Source: Neorhizobium alkalisoli
Lineage (GTDB): Bacteria; Pseudomonadota; Alphaproteobacteria; Rhizobiales; Rhizobiaceae
NCBI RefSeq assembly: GCF_007829835.1
Contig: NZ_VIWP01000004.1
Location: 434,001-498,000, forward strand
Direction: 5' to 3'
Length of the DNA: 64,000 bases
The position numbers and the translations under genes were made by a program. Below, one piece after another: positions 24,879 through 32,876 of the stretch (position 1 is its first letter; each line of letters opens with the position of its first letter). The notes under the pieces are model-generated. The model was not told the origin of the DNA, did no database searches, and saw nothing but the letters and a program-made list of their open reading frames with translations.

Positions 24879-27401
24879 GTGGATCTCGTCGAAACCCCAT
24901 CTTCCGGCCGCGAAGCCGCAACGCTGCCCCGGCCGTTCCTGAAATGGTTCGCCGAAAAGGGCTGGGCGCCGCGCGCCCATCAGCTGGAACTGCTCGGCAG
25001 GGCGCAAGGCGGCGAGAACATGCTGCTGATCGCCCCGACCGGCGCCGGCAAGACGCTGGCCGGTTTCCTGCCGTCGCTCACCGATCTCGTCCAGCGCGGA
25101 AAGATCCCGCCCGGCTCCGCCTTTACCGGCATCCACACGCTTTACATCTCACCCTTGAAGGCGCTGACGGTCGATATCGAGCGCAACCTGATGAAGCCGG
25201 TCACCGAGATGGGCCTTCCCGTCACGGTCGAGAACCGAACCGGCGACACGCCTCAGTCCAAGCGCCAGCGCCAGAAACTGAACCCGCCGGATATCCTGCT
25301 GACCACCCCCGAACAGGTGGCACTTCTGCTTGCCAACAAGGAAGCCGAACGTTTCTTCAAGGACCTGAAATATGTCGTGCTCGATGAGTTGCATTCGCTC
25401 GTCACCTCCAAGCGCGGCCATCTCCTCTCGCTCGGCCTCGCCCGTCTTCGAAAACATGCGCCAAAAATGCAGACGATCGGCCTGTCGGCCACCGTCGCCG
25501 ATCCAATGGACCTGCAGCGCTGGTTGGTGCCTCAAGGCGAAAACCCCGCGCCGCCGGCCGGCCTCGTACATGTCACGGGCGGTGCCGCGCCCGACATCAC
25601 CATTTTAGGCACCGAAACCCGCATCCCCTGGTCCGGCCATGTCTCCACCTATGCCATCCCGGAGGTCTACGAGGAAATCAGGCGCCACAAGACGACGCTG
25701 ATCTTCGTCAACACCCGCTTCCAGGCCGAGCTCCTGTTCCAGACGCTCTGGACGATCAACGAGGACAACCTGCCGATCGCCCTGCATCACGGCTCGCTCG
25801 ATGCCAGCCAGCGCCGCAAAGTGGAGGCGGCCATGGCCGACAATCGGCTGCGCGCCGTCGTTGCCACCTCGACGCTCGACATGGGCATAGACTGGGGCGA
25901 TATCGACCTCGTCGTGCATGTCGGCGCGCCGAAGGGTGCGTCGCGGCTTGCCCAGCGCATCGGCCGCGCCAATCACCGCATGGACGAACCGTCCAAGGCG
26001 ATCCTCGTACCCGCCAACCGGTTCGAGGTGATGGAATGTCAGGCGGCGCTCGATGCCAATTATCTCGGCGCCCAGGATACGCCGCCGGTCGGCGAGGGGG
26101 CGCTCGATGTTCTCGCCCAGCATGTTTTGGGCATGGCCTGCGCCGAACCCTTCGATCCGCTGGCGCTCTACGATGAAATCACCTCCGCCTCGCCCTATGC
26201 GACCCTCTCCTGGGAGATGTTCGAACGCATCGTCGATTTCGTCGCGACCGGCGGGTATGCATTGCGCTCCTATGAGCGTTACGCAAAGATCCGAAAAATG
26301 GAGGACGGCCGCTGGCGCGTCTCCAACCCGCAGATCGCCCAGCAATACCGCATGAACCTCGGCACGATCGTCGAGGCCGCTGAACTGAACGTGCGCCTCG
26401 TCAAGCGCAATGCCAAGGGCACGCTCGGCCGCGGCGGCATGTCCCTCGGCAAGGTCGAGGAATATTTTCTGGAGCAGCTTGTCCACGGCGATACGTTTCT
26501 CTTCGCCGGAAAAGTTCTGCGCTTCGAAGGCATCCGCGAAAACGAATGCCTCGTCTCCAATGCCTTTTCGCTCGACCCGAAAATCCCCGCCTATGCCGGC
26601 GGAAAATTCCCGCTCACCACCTATCTGGCCGACCAGGTCCGCGCCATGCTGGCCGAACCAGAGCGCCGCGCAAACCTGCCGGATCAGGTGCGTGACTGGC
26701 TCTCCATACAGCTCGAACGCTCAATGCTGCCGAAAAAGGACGAGCTGCTGATCGAGACCTTTCCACGCGGAAAGCGCTTCTTCATGATCGCCTATTGTTT
26801 TGAGGGGCGGCTGGCGCATCAGACGCTTGGCATGCTTTTGACCCGCCGTCTGGAGCGCCTCGGCGCCCGCCCGCTCGGCTTCGTCGCCACCGACTATTCG
26901 CTCGCCATCTGGGGCCTGAACGACATTGGCGCGATGATCGCAGACGGATCACTCAGCCTCTCCGACCTGTTCGACGAGGACATGCTGGGCGACGATCTCG
27001 AAGCCTGGCTCGACGAAAGTTACATGCTGAAGCGCACCTTCCGCAATTGCGCCGTGATTTCCGGTTTGATCGAGCGCCGCCACCCGGGCAAGGAAAAGAC
27101 CGGCCGTCAGGTCACGGTCTCGACTGACCTGATCTACGACGTGCTGCGCAGCCACGAACCGGATCACGTGCTTCTGGAGGCAACAAGGCGGGATGCGGCA
27201 TCGGGGCTTTTGGATATCGGCCGCTTAGGCGATATGCTGGCCCGAATCAAAGGCCACATCACCCACCGCGATCTCGATCGTGTCTCGCCACTGGCGGTGC
27301 CGATCATGCTGGAGATCGGCAAGGAAAACGTGCCCGGCGAGGCGCATGACGCGGTGCTTCAGGAGGCCGCGGACGAATTGATCGCGGAGGCAATGGGTTA
27401 G
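24879..27401 (+). CDS. Ligase-associated DNA damage-response DEXH-box helicase (Lhr-type)
   Basis: The 840-residue protein starts at GTG 24879. The superfamily-2 core has motif I LIAPTGAGKT (about 50-59), motif II VVLDELHS, motif III GLSATVADP, motif IV region TTLIFVNTRFQAELLF, motif V STLDMGIDWGDIDLV and motif VI SRLAQRIGRANHRMD. A long C-terminal Lhr-specific half continues to residue 840. Proteins of this length sit with the PdeM phosphoesterase and often with a DNA ligase and an exonuclease. Here pdeM follows 166 bases later, but no ligase or exonuclease gene is nearby. Role in DNA repair is inferred from family association. Confidence 0.92.
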   Translation: MDLVETPSSGREAATLPRPFLKWFAEKGWAPRAHQLELLGRAQGGENMLLIAPTGAGKTLAGFLPSLTDLVQRGKIPPGSAFTGIHTLYISPLKALTVDIERNLMKPVTEMGLPVTVENRTGDTPQSKRQRQKLNPPDILLTTPEQVALLLANKEAERFFKDLKYVVLDELHSLVTSKRGHLLSLGLARLRKHAPKMQTIGLSATVADPMDLQRWLVPQGENPAPPAGLVHVTGGAAPDITILGTETRIPWSGHVSTYAIPEVYEEIRRHKTTLIFVNTRFQAELLFQTLWTINEDNLPIALHHGSLDASQRRKVEAAMADNRLRAVVATSTLDMGIDWGDIDLVVHVGAPKGASRLAQRIGRANHRMDEPSKAILVPANRFEVMECQAALDANYLGAQDTPPVGEGALDVLAQHVLGMACAEPFDPLALYDEITSASPYATLSWEMFERIVDFVATGGYALRSYERYAKIRKMEDGRWRVSNPQIAQQYRMNLGTIVEAAELNVRLVKRNAKGTLGRGGMSLGKVEEYFLEQLVHGDTFLFAGKVLRFEGIRENECLVSNAFSLDPKIPAYAGGKFPLTTYLADQVRAMLAEPERRANLPDQVRDWLSIQLERSMLPKKDELLIETFPRGKRFFMIAYCFEGRLAHQTLGMLLTRRLERLGARPLGFVATDYSLAIWGLNDIGAMIADGSLSLSDLFDEDMLGDDLEAWLDESYMLKRTFRNCAVISGLIERRHPGKEKTGRQVTVSTDLIYDVLRSHEPDHVLLEATRRDAASGLLDIGRLGDMLARIKGHITHRDLDRVSPLAVPIMLEIGKENVPGEAHDAVLQEAADELIAEAMG

Positions 27402-27403
27402 TT

Positions 27404-27534
27404 TGCCCCTCACCCTAACCCTCTCCCCGTAAACGGGGCGAGGGGACGTGCCACGATCGGAGCTGTGAGGGTGCCGCAGGTTCCCTTCTCCCCGCAAGCG
27501 GGGAGAAGGTGCCCGGCAGGGCGGATGAGGGGCA
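27404..27534. repeat. RIME-like palindromic intergenic repeat, copy 1
   Basis: The 131-base element is bounded by TGCCCCTCA (27404) and TGAGGGGCA (27526-27534) and contains two internal hairpins (CCTCTCCCCGT/ACGGGGCGAGG and CCTTCTCCCCGC/GCGGGGAGAAGG). The same design recurs at 39268-39406. It matches the rhizobial intergenic mosaic elements (RIME). It separates the helicase and pdeM. Confidence 0.85.
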
Positions 27535-27567
27535 GTGGCCTGTAAGCGATGGAAGAACGTTGAAGTG

Positions 27568-28296
27568 ATGCACCGCCTGGGGCTAGCCGCCCGCACAATG
27601 ATCGCAGGACAGACGACGGGATCGGAAGACATCCTCGTCCACGGCGTCGCGGCCGTCTGCGATCCGCTTGGGGGGCTCTACCTGCCGGAAACCGGCACGC
27701 TCGTCGTTTCCGACCTGCATCTGGAAAAGGGCGCGGCCTTTGCCCGTCGCGGCATGATGCTGCCGCCCTATGACACGATCGCCACGCTCAACATCCTCGC
27801 CGCCGTCATCGCCCGTTATGACCCGAAAATGGTCATCTCGCTCGGCGACAATTTTCACGATCGCAAGGGCTCTGAACACTTGCCCGCCGATCTACGCGCG
27901 CTGATCGGCGATCTCGCCCGCGGCCGCGACTGGATCTGGATCAACGGCAATCACGACCCGGATGGCACGACCGACCTGCCGGGCACTTGCACGGACGAAC
28001 TCGTTTATGGCGGCCTCGTTTTCCGTCACGAGCCGAGCCTGATTTCCGGCAAGGGCGAAATCGCCGGCCATCTTCACCCGTCGGCAACCGTCCGCCGCCG
28101 CGAAAAATCGGTGCGTCGCGCCTGTTTCGCCAGCGACGGCCATCGCCTGCTGATGCCCGCCTTCGGTGTCTTGGCCGGCGGCCTGGACCTGCGCCACAAG
28201 GCCATGCAGGGCCTGTTCCGGCACGATACGCTGATCGCGCATCTGCTTGGCCGCGACCGCATCTATTCGGTGCGCTACGGCAATCTTCTCGGCTGA
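27568..28296 (+). CDS. pdeM: Ligase-associated DNA damage-response endonuclease PdeM
   Basis: From ATG 27568 it encodes 242 residues of the calcineurin-like metallophosphoesterase fold: VVSDLHLEKGAAFARRGMML (metal site 1, DxH), ISLGDNFHDRKGS (GD), WINGNHDPDGT (GNHD) and EIAGHLHPSATVRRR (GHLH), the four metal-binding motifs. PdeM proteins co-occur with the Lhr-type helicase just upstream in bacterial DNA repair clusters. The N-terminal start is uncertain because ATG 27598 and GTG 27535 are also in frame; 27568 gives the usual length and avoids the repeat. Confidence 0.9.
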   Translation: MHRLGLAARTMIAGQTTGSEDILVHGVAAVCDPLGGLYLPETGTLVVSDLHLEKGAAFARRGMMLPPYDTIATLNILAAVIARYDPKMVISLGDNFHDRKGSEHLPADLRALIGDLARGRDWIWINGNHDPDGTTDLPGTCTDELVYGGLVFRHEPSLISGKGEIAGHLHPSATVRRREKSVRRACFASDGHRLLMPAFGVLAGGLDLRHKAMQGLFRHDTLIAHLLGRDRIYSVRYGNLLG

Positions 28297-28312
28297 GCTG
28301 GATCCCGTCGTC

Positions 28313-28756
28313 TTAGTCGCGATAAACCAGAACCGGTATCTTCGACTGTGCCATCACCTTCATGGTGACGCTGCCGAGCACCAGCGCCTTAAAGCCGGAA
28401 CGTCCATGCGATCCCATAGCGATCAGGTCGCAGCCATTTTCCAATGCGGTTTCGACGATGACGGCGGCGGCATCCGGGGATTCGACGCGGATCGTCTTGC
28501 AGGTGCTGATATGCCGCCTCTCGGCCTCCATCGCAGCATCCATGGTCGCCTCGGTCGCCAGTTTCACCGTGTCCTCGTATTGCTCGAAACCCATGCCGGT
28601 CGCGAGCGGATCGACGGAGGCATATTCCTCGATCGGCGGGATCACGCTCAACACCGTCACCTTGGCGCCGATCTCATGGGCAAAATCCAGCGCCTTGGAG
28701 AGGGCGGCGGTTGAAAGGTCCGATCCGTCTGTGGGGATGAGGATGTGCTTGAACAT
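28313..28756 (-). CDS. Universal stress protein (UspA family)
   Basis: The 147-residue protein has the UspA fold: FKHILIPTDGSDLSTAALSK at the start and the C-terminal ATP-binding loop IAMGSHGRSGFKALVLGSV with the Gx2Gx9G(S/T) spacing. It is cytoplasmic and single-domain. CAAGGAG precedes the ATG. It is convergent with pdeM and lies downstream of the ClC gene on the same strand. Confidence 0.93.
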   Translation of the reverse strand: MFKHILIPTDGSDLSTAALSKALDFAHEIGAKVTVLSVIPPIEEYASVDPLATGMGFEQYEDTVKLATEATMDAAMEAERRHISTCKTIRVESPDAAAVIVETALENGCDLIAMGSHGRSGFKALVLGSVTMKVMAQSKIPVLVYRD

Positions 28757-28842
28757 GAAAATCTCCTTGGGGGCAGGAGAAGACCATGCGCGGATGCTGA
28801 ATTCCAGACATTGATTACGGTCAAGCGCCGATGTCGCCGGCC

Positions 28843-30645
28843 TCAGATCTCGCCCGAAACCTCTCGCCTGCGCCGGTCGAGTTCTTCCGTATAACGCCGC
28901 AGCGTATGGCTTTCGGAAAGCTGGCCGACCACCTTGCGCTCGATCTGGTTGTTGATCACCGCCAGGGCTTCCGCCTCCAGCTTGTCGAACATCCCGGCCG
29001 CCTGTTTGGCGTTCATGCTGCGCAGCAGCGCATCATTCTTGAAGCGGATGAAGGAGGAAAGTTCCGGCTTTTCCTCGCCCGCCATGGTCGGGGCCGAATA
29101 GACCTCCGGCACCAGCACCATGCCGGCATATTTGTCGCCGTCCTCGACCAGGATCACGCGCTGCGTGGAGCCGAGCGGAAATTCCTTGCGGAATTCCTCC
29201 ATCGTCATTGTCGCCGGTGCGGTTTTCACATCGGCACGCATCATCTTTTCGACGGTGAGATTGCGGATCCAGCCGATATCGTGGGCGCTGCGAATGCTTT
29301 CGCCGCGCAGATGGAAACGCCAGGTCGCGAACGAGTAGCCAAATGTGGTGCGGGTCACGACCGATGACGTGATGACGGCGGCAAGCGCCAGCGCCGTGAT
29401 CGGAAAGTCGCCGGTCAGTTCCAGGGCAAGGAAGGTCATGGTCAGCGGCCCGCCAATGACGGCGACCGACAGCGCGCTCATGCCGACGACCGCATAGATG
29501 ACCGGGGTCAGGGTCGCATGGGCGAAGATATAGGGCGTCGCATAGGCAAACAGCTTGCCGAGCAGCGCGCCCATGAACAGCGAGGCGAAGAACAGGCCAC
29601 CACGGAAACCGGCGCCGATCGAGATCGCCGAGGCGACCGATTTCAGCGCCAGGATCGAAAGCACGGCGAAAATCGTCATGTTCTGGTTGAGATTGACATG
29701 CAGTGCCCCGTGGCCGGCAGCCAGCACCTGCTGGTCGACAAGCGCCAGAAGCCCGACGATGATGCCGCCGAGTGCCGGCCTGACGGCAGGCGAAATCGAG
29801 CTTTTGCGCGAAAGTTCCTCGACGGCGGCCACGCCCTGCATGAGCAGGATGCCGCCACCGGCGCAGAAGATGCCAAGCACGATCGCCGGCAGGTAATCGG
29901 CCGGCACGACGGCGCCGAATTCGCCGATATCGATCATGAAGGCGTCGCCGACCAGAACCCTTGTAACGATCGTCGCGGCCAGCGCCGAGACGACGACCGG
30001 CGCAAGGCTGAGGATCGTATAGGTACCGATGATCAGCTCGAACGCATAGAAGGAGCCGGTCAGCGGCGCGTTGAACGCAGCGGCGATCGCGCCCGCAGCA
30101 CCACAGCCGACGAGGATACGAAGGTCCGCGCGGCGCAGCTGCAGGAGAAGGCCGATCTTCGAGGCAATGCCGGAGCAGAGCTGGGTATAACCGGCCTCCA
30201 GTCCCACGGAAGCGCCAAAACCGTTGGAGATCAGGTTCTGCACGGCAACGAGAATGCTGTCGGTCAGCGACAGGCGTCCGCCATGCAGCGCATTGGCCTC
30301 GACCGGGTCGACCATCGGCTTCTTGCGCCAGCGTTTCAGGACCAGGAAGAGGATGCCCATCAGAATGCCGCCGACGATCGGGGCAAGCAGGATGGTTGCC
30401 CTTTTGATGTCGGGTGCCGAGCTCAGCCTTTCACCGTCGTCGAGGCTGAAAATCTGCCTGTGCAGTTCCTGCGAGATCCAGCTCATCAGCGCCACCGCAA
30501 AACCGGCAAGGATGCCGACCAGGGCGGCCGTGGCAATCAGGCCGAATTCGCTGCGCCTGACCAGAACACGCAGTTCGGCCGGTTTCAGAAAGGGCCTGAA
30601 CTGGCGTGGAAGAGAGGCAATGCTGGCGGCGATCCGGCGGAACAT
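28843..30645 (-). CDS. ClC-family chloride channel/antiporter
   Basis: The product is 600 residues from ATG 30645 (a TTG at 30660 is in frame). About ten to eleven helices carry the ClC landmarks in diverged form: SVGLEAGYTQ at the GxExP position with the gating Glu kept, and GAGFRGGLFFASLFMGALLG for the GxFxP helix. A C-terminal cytoplasmic part (about 450-600) resembles a CBS pair (VEKMMRADVKTAPATMTMEE, RVILVEDGDKYAGMVLVPEV). It probably moves chloride or a related anion, possibly coupled to protons. The selectivity-filter differences mean the ion is uncertain. Confidence 0.87.
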   Translation of the reverse strand: MFRRIAASIASLPRQFRPFLKPAELRVLVRRSEFGLIATAALVGILAGFAVALMSWISQELHRQIFSLDDGERLSSAPDIKRATILLAPIVGGILMGILFLVLKRWRKKPMVDPVEANALHGGRLSLTDSILVAVQNLISNGFGASVGLEAGYTQLCSGIASKIGLLLQLRRADLRILVGCGAAGAIAAAFNAPLTGSFYAFELIIGTYTILSLAPVVVSALAATIVTRVLVGDAFMIDIGEFGAVVPADYLPAIVLGIFCAGGGILLMQGVAAVEELSRKSSISPAVRPALGGIIVGLLALVDQQVLAAGHGALHVNLNQNMTIFAVLSILALKSVASAISIGAGFRGGLFFASLFMGALLGKLFAYATPYIFAHATLTPVIYAVVGMSALSVAVIGGPLTMTFLALELTGDFPITALALAAVITSSVVTRTTFGYSFATWRFHLRGESIRSAHDIGWIRNLTVEKMMRADVKTAPATMTMEEFRKEFPLGSTQRVILVEDGDKYAGMVLVPEVYSAPTMAGEEKPELSSFIRFKNDALLRSMNAKQAAGMFDKLEAEALAVINNQIERKVVGQLSESHTLRRYTEELDRRRREVSGEI

Positions 30646-30741
30646 GCTGGCGCTTTTCAAATGCTGGTGGTTGCGCCCTAACTAGGGCGGCACGGTTCCG
30701 GCGGAAACCACCGGGCGAAATCTGGTCGGGCCGGAAGCATC

Positions 30742-31554
30742 TCAATCCTTCCGGAATATCAGGCTCGCGCCCCAGCCGGTCACGACGGCAATCAGCACGC
30801 AGAGCATGCCATAGGCGATCGGCCGTTCATGGGCCGCATCGGTGATTGCCTGTTCCAAACCGGTCTTGACGACGCGCAGCGGCATTTCCCGCTGGAAGAT
30901 CAGGTTGCCGCTCTTGAACAGATAGGCATGCACCATGTGCTGCCCGTCGGGAATATTGGCGGGAAGCCGCAGCGAGGCGCGAAACAGGCTGGACGAGACG
31001 AAGCGCACGCCGCCGGAATCACGCTGGTAAAGGCCGCTGTTCAGCTTCAGCCGCCGATAGGCGTCGCGGAATTCGCTGATCAGGCCGGAATTGGGAATAT
31101 AGCCGACCGGGTTGAGCGGCAGATGTTCGATGCCGACGCCGATCTTGTCGATCGCCGGCGCCTGGTTTTCGAGATCGTCGATCTGGCGGGTCGAGGCGAT
31201 CGAATAGCTTTCCGGCACCTGTTCGAAAGTCAGCGCGCCGGTATTCATCCAGATGCCGAGCACGCGTTCCTTCTTGCGCACGGTGGCATAGTCGCGCGGC
31301 CCTTCCAGCGTCACGACCACATCATACTGGCCAATGCCGAGCAGCAATTCGTCGGCATTGGTGATGGCGCCGAAAATCGTCAGGTCCGCGCCGCGGAAAT
31401 CCGAGGTGATGGCGATTTCGCTCGAAGACGCACCGATCTCCAGCGTCTCCTTGATCGGTGAGATCTCGCCGAACGACACCTGCGCCGCCGCCGGGGCTGT
31501 AAGGCCGAAAAGAAGGCTGCCAAGAAGGCCAGATGTCAGAGCGAGCCGGCGCAT
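30742..31554 (-). CDS. TIGR02186-family membrane-anchored periplasmic protein
   Basis: The 270-residue protein has a signal peptide (RRLALTSGLLGSLLFGLTAP), a long periplasmic beta-rich domain (EISPIKETLEIGASSSEIAI, DYATVRKKERVLGIWMNT, FRASLRLPANIPDGQHMVHA) and one C-terminal membrane helix (IAYGMLCVLIAVVTGWGAS). These match TIGR02186, found next to TauE/SafE-type exporters in alphaproteobacteria. Its ATG overlaps the stop of the upstream tauE-like gene (TGATG), so it probably works with that exporter, perhaps as a periplasmic accessory. Confidence 0.9.
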   Translation of the reverse strand: MRRLALTSGLLGSLLFGLTAPAAAQVSFGEISPIKETLEIGASSSEIAITSDFRGADLTIFGAITNADELLLGIGQYDVVVTLEGPRDYATVRKKERVLGIWMNTGALTFEQVPESYSIASTRQIDDLENQAPAIDKIGVGIEHLPLNPVGYIPNSGLISEFRDAYRRLKLNSGLYQRDSGGVRFVSSSLFRASLRLPANIPDGQHMVHAYLFKSGNLIFQREMPLRVVKTGLEQAITDAAHERPIAYGMLCVLIAVVTGWGASLIFRKD

Positions 31555-32480
31555 CAGTAGGAAAGCCCCCCGACCGCCACCGAATAGAGATCGTCCGGCG
31601 TCACGATCAGGCCGATCGCGAGGCGGATGCCGACGGCCAGCACGAGCAGCGCCAACAGCGCGCGCAGCTGTTCGCCGCGCAGTTTCTGGCCGACGCGCAC
31701 GCCATATTGCGCGCCGATCACGCCGGCGATCATCAGGATCGTCGCCAGCACGATATCGACGGAATAGTTGGTCGCCGCCTGCACCATGGTCGTATAGGCG
31801 GTGGTGAAGATGATCTGGAACAGCGAGGTCCCGACCACGACATTGGTCGGGATGCGCAGCAGATAGATCATCGCCGGCACCATGATGAAGCCGCCGCCGA
31901 CACCCATGATCGAGGTCAGGACGCCGATCGCCATGCCGAGCATCACCACCGGAATGGCGGAGAGATAGATCTTCGATTTCTTGAACCGCATCTTCAGCGG
32001 CAGACGGTGTACCCAGTTGTGCTGGCCGGGCCGCTTGATCGGCAGCGCCTGGTTGGTCTTGGCGCGGCGCATGGCGCGCACGCTTTCCTGCAGCATCAGG
32101 GCGCCGATCGAGCCGAGCAGCACGACATAGAGGATGGAGATGAACAGGTCGAGCTGACCGAGCCGCCGCAGCCAGGAGAAAATCCACACGCCGCCGGTCG
32201 CCCCGACCAGGCCGCCAGCCAGCAGTATCGAACCGAGTTTGACGTCGACCGTGCCGCGCCGGAAATGGGTGATCGCGCCCGAGATCGACGACGCGACGAC
32301 CTGGTTGGCGCCGGTGGCGACCGCAACGACAGGCGGAATATTGTAGAAGATCAGCAGCGGCGTGATCAGAAACCCGCCGCCGACGCCGAACATGCCGGAC
32401 AGGAAACCGACGGCCGCGCCCATGCCGAGAATGATGAGGATATTCACCGATAGCTCTGCGATGGGCAGATAGACAGTCAC
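31554..32480 (-). CDS. TauE/SafE-family sulfite/organosulfonate exporter
   Basis: I place the start at GTG 32480 (AGGA ten bases upstream), giving 308 residues starting TVYLPIAELSVN; an in-frame ATG at 32633 adds an unlikely N-terminus. Two homologous halves each contain the TauE signature: VGFLSGMFGVGGGFLITPLL and IGVLTSIMGVGGGFIMVPAM, followed by ANQVVASSISGAITHFRRG and GTSLFQIIFTTAYTTM. About eight membrane helices are present. The family exports sulfite, sulfoacetate or related anions. It is coupled to the TIGR02186 gene. Confidence 0.9.
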   Translation of the reverse strand: MTVYLPIAELSVNILIILGMGAAVGFLSGMFGVGGGFLITPLLIFYNIPPVVAVATGANQVVASSISGAITHFRRGTVDVKLGSILLAGGLVGATGGVWIFSWLRRLGQLDLFISILYVVLLGSIGALMLQESVRAMRRAKTNQALPIKRPGQHNWVHRLPLKMRFKKSKIYLSAIPVVMLGMAIGVLTSIMGVGGGFIMVPAMIYLLRIPTNVVVGTSLFQIIFTTAYTTMVQAATNYSVDIVLATILMIAGVIGAQYGVRVGQKLRGEQLRALLALLVLAVGIRLAIGLIVTPDDLYSVAVGGLSY

Positions 32481-32876
32481 GGGCCGGATCCTGACAGGCA
32501 AAACAGCATGGCACGGACGGTCCGAAATGATCGGGATACGTCCGGGTAAGATCATGAAAAGCAGTCCCACATGCCAGATGAACAGGGCCTGAAGGATGCC
32601 GACCGTCATGCGTTCGCAGGCGCACTCAGTCAATTCTCAAATCTTCGATAAAACGCTGATTTTGCCGTTTTTATGGAGGCGTGATTAATATAGCGCTTCT
32701 CTCTAATCTCTGTCGGGTAAGTCGAGTTAAGAGAAATTCGTCATTTTCGGACTTTAGTCTGAAAAAAAGGCGGAGAAAATACTATCAGCAACGCTGCCGA
32801 CTTGTATCGAATAACGAAAATAGCCCGGCTTATGGCCGGGCTATCTGCTGTTTTTGGCAATGTCTAAAAGGCAGGC
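32481..32876. other. Intergenic region between podJ and the tauE-like gene
   Basis: The 396 bases hold the tauE-side promoter at one end and the podJ terminator at the other. The middle (32640-32800) is AT-richer than the genes around it and has no supported coding frame, repeat or RNA gene. Confidence 0.5.
32817..32843 (-). terminator. Terminator downstream of podJ
   Basis: TAGCCCGGC (32821-32829) pairs with GCCGGGCTA (32835-32843). On the minus strand the stem is followed by TTTT (32820-32817), so it can end the podJ transcript. Confidence 0.75.

Noticed and set aside
29518..30681. A 387-codon plus-strand frame over the ClC gene
   Set aside because: Antisense shadow of a membrane protein gene, Arg/Asp-rich low-complexity product.
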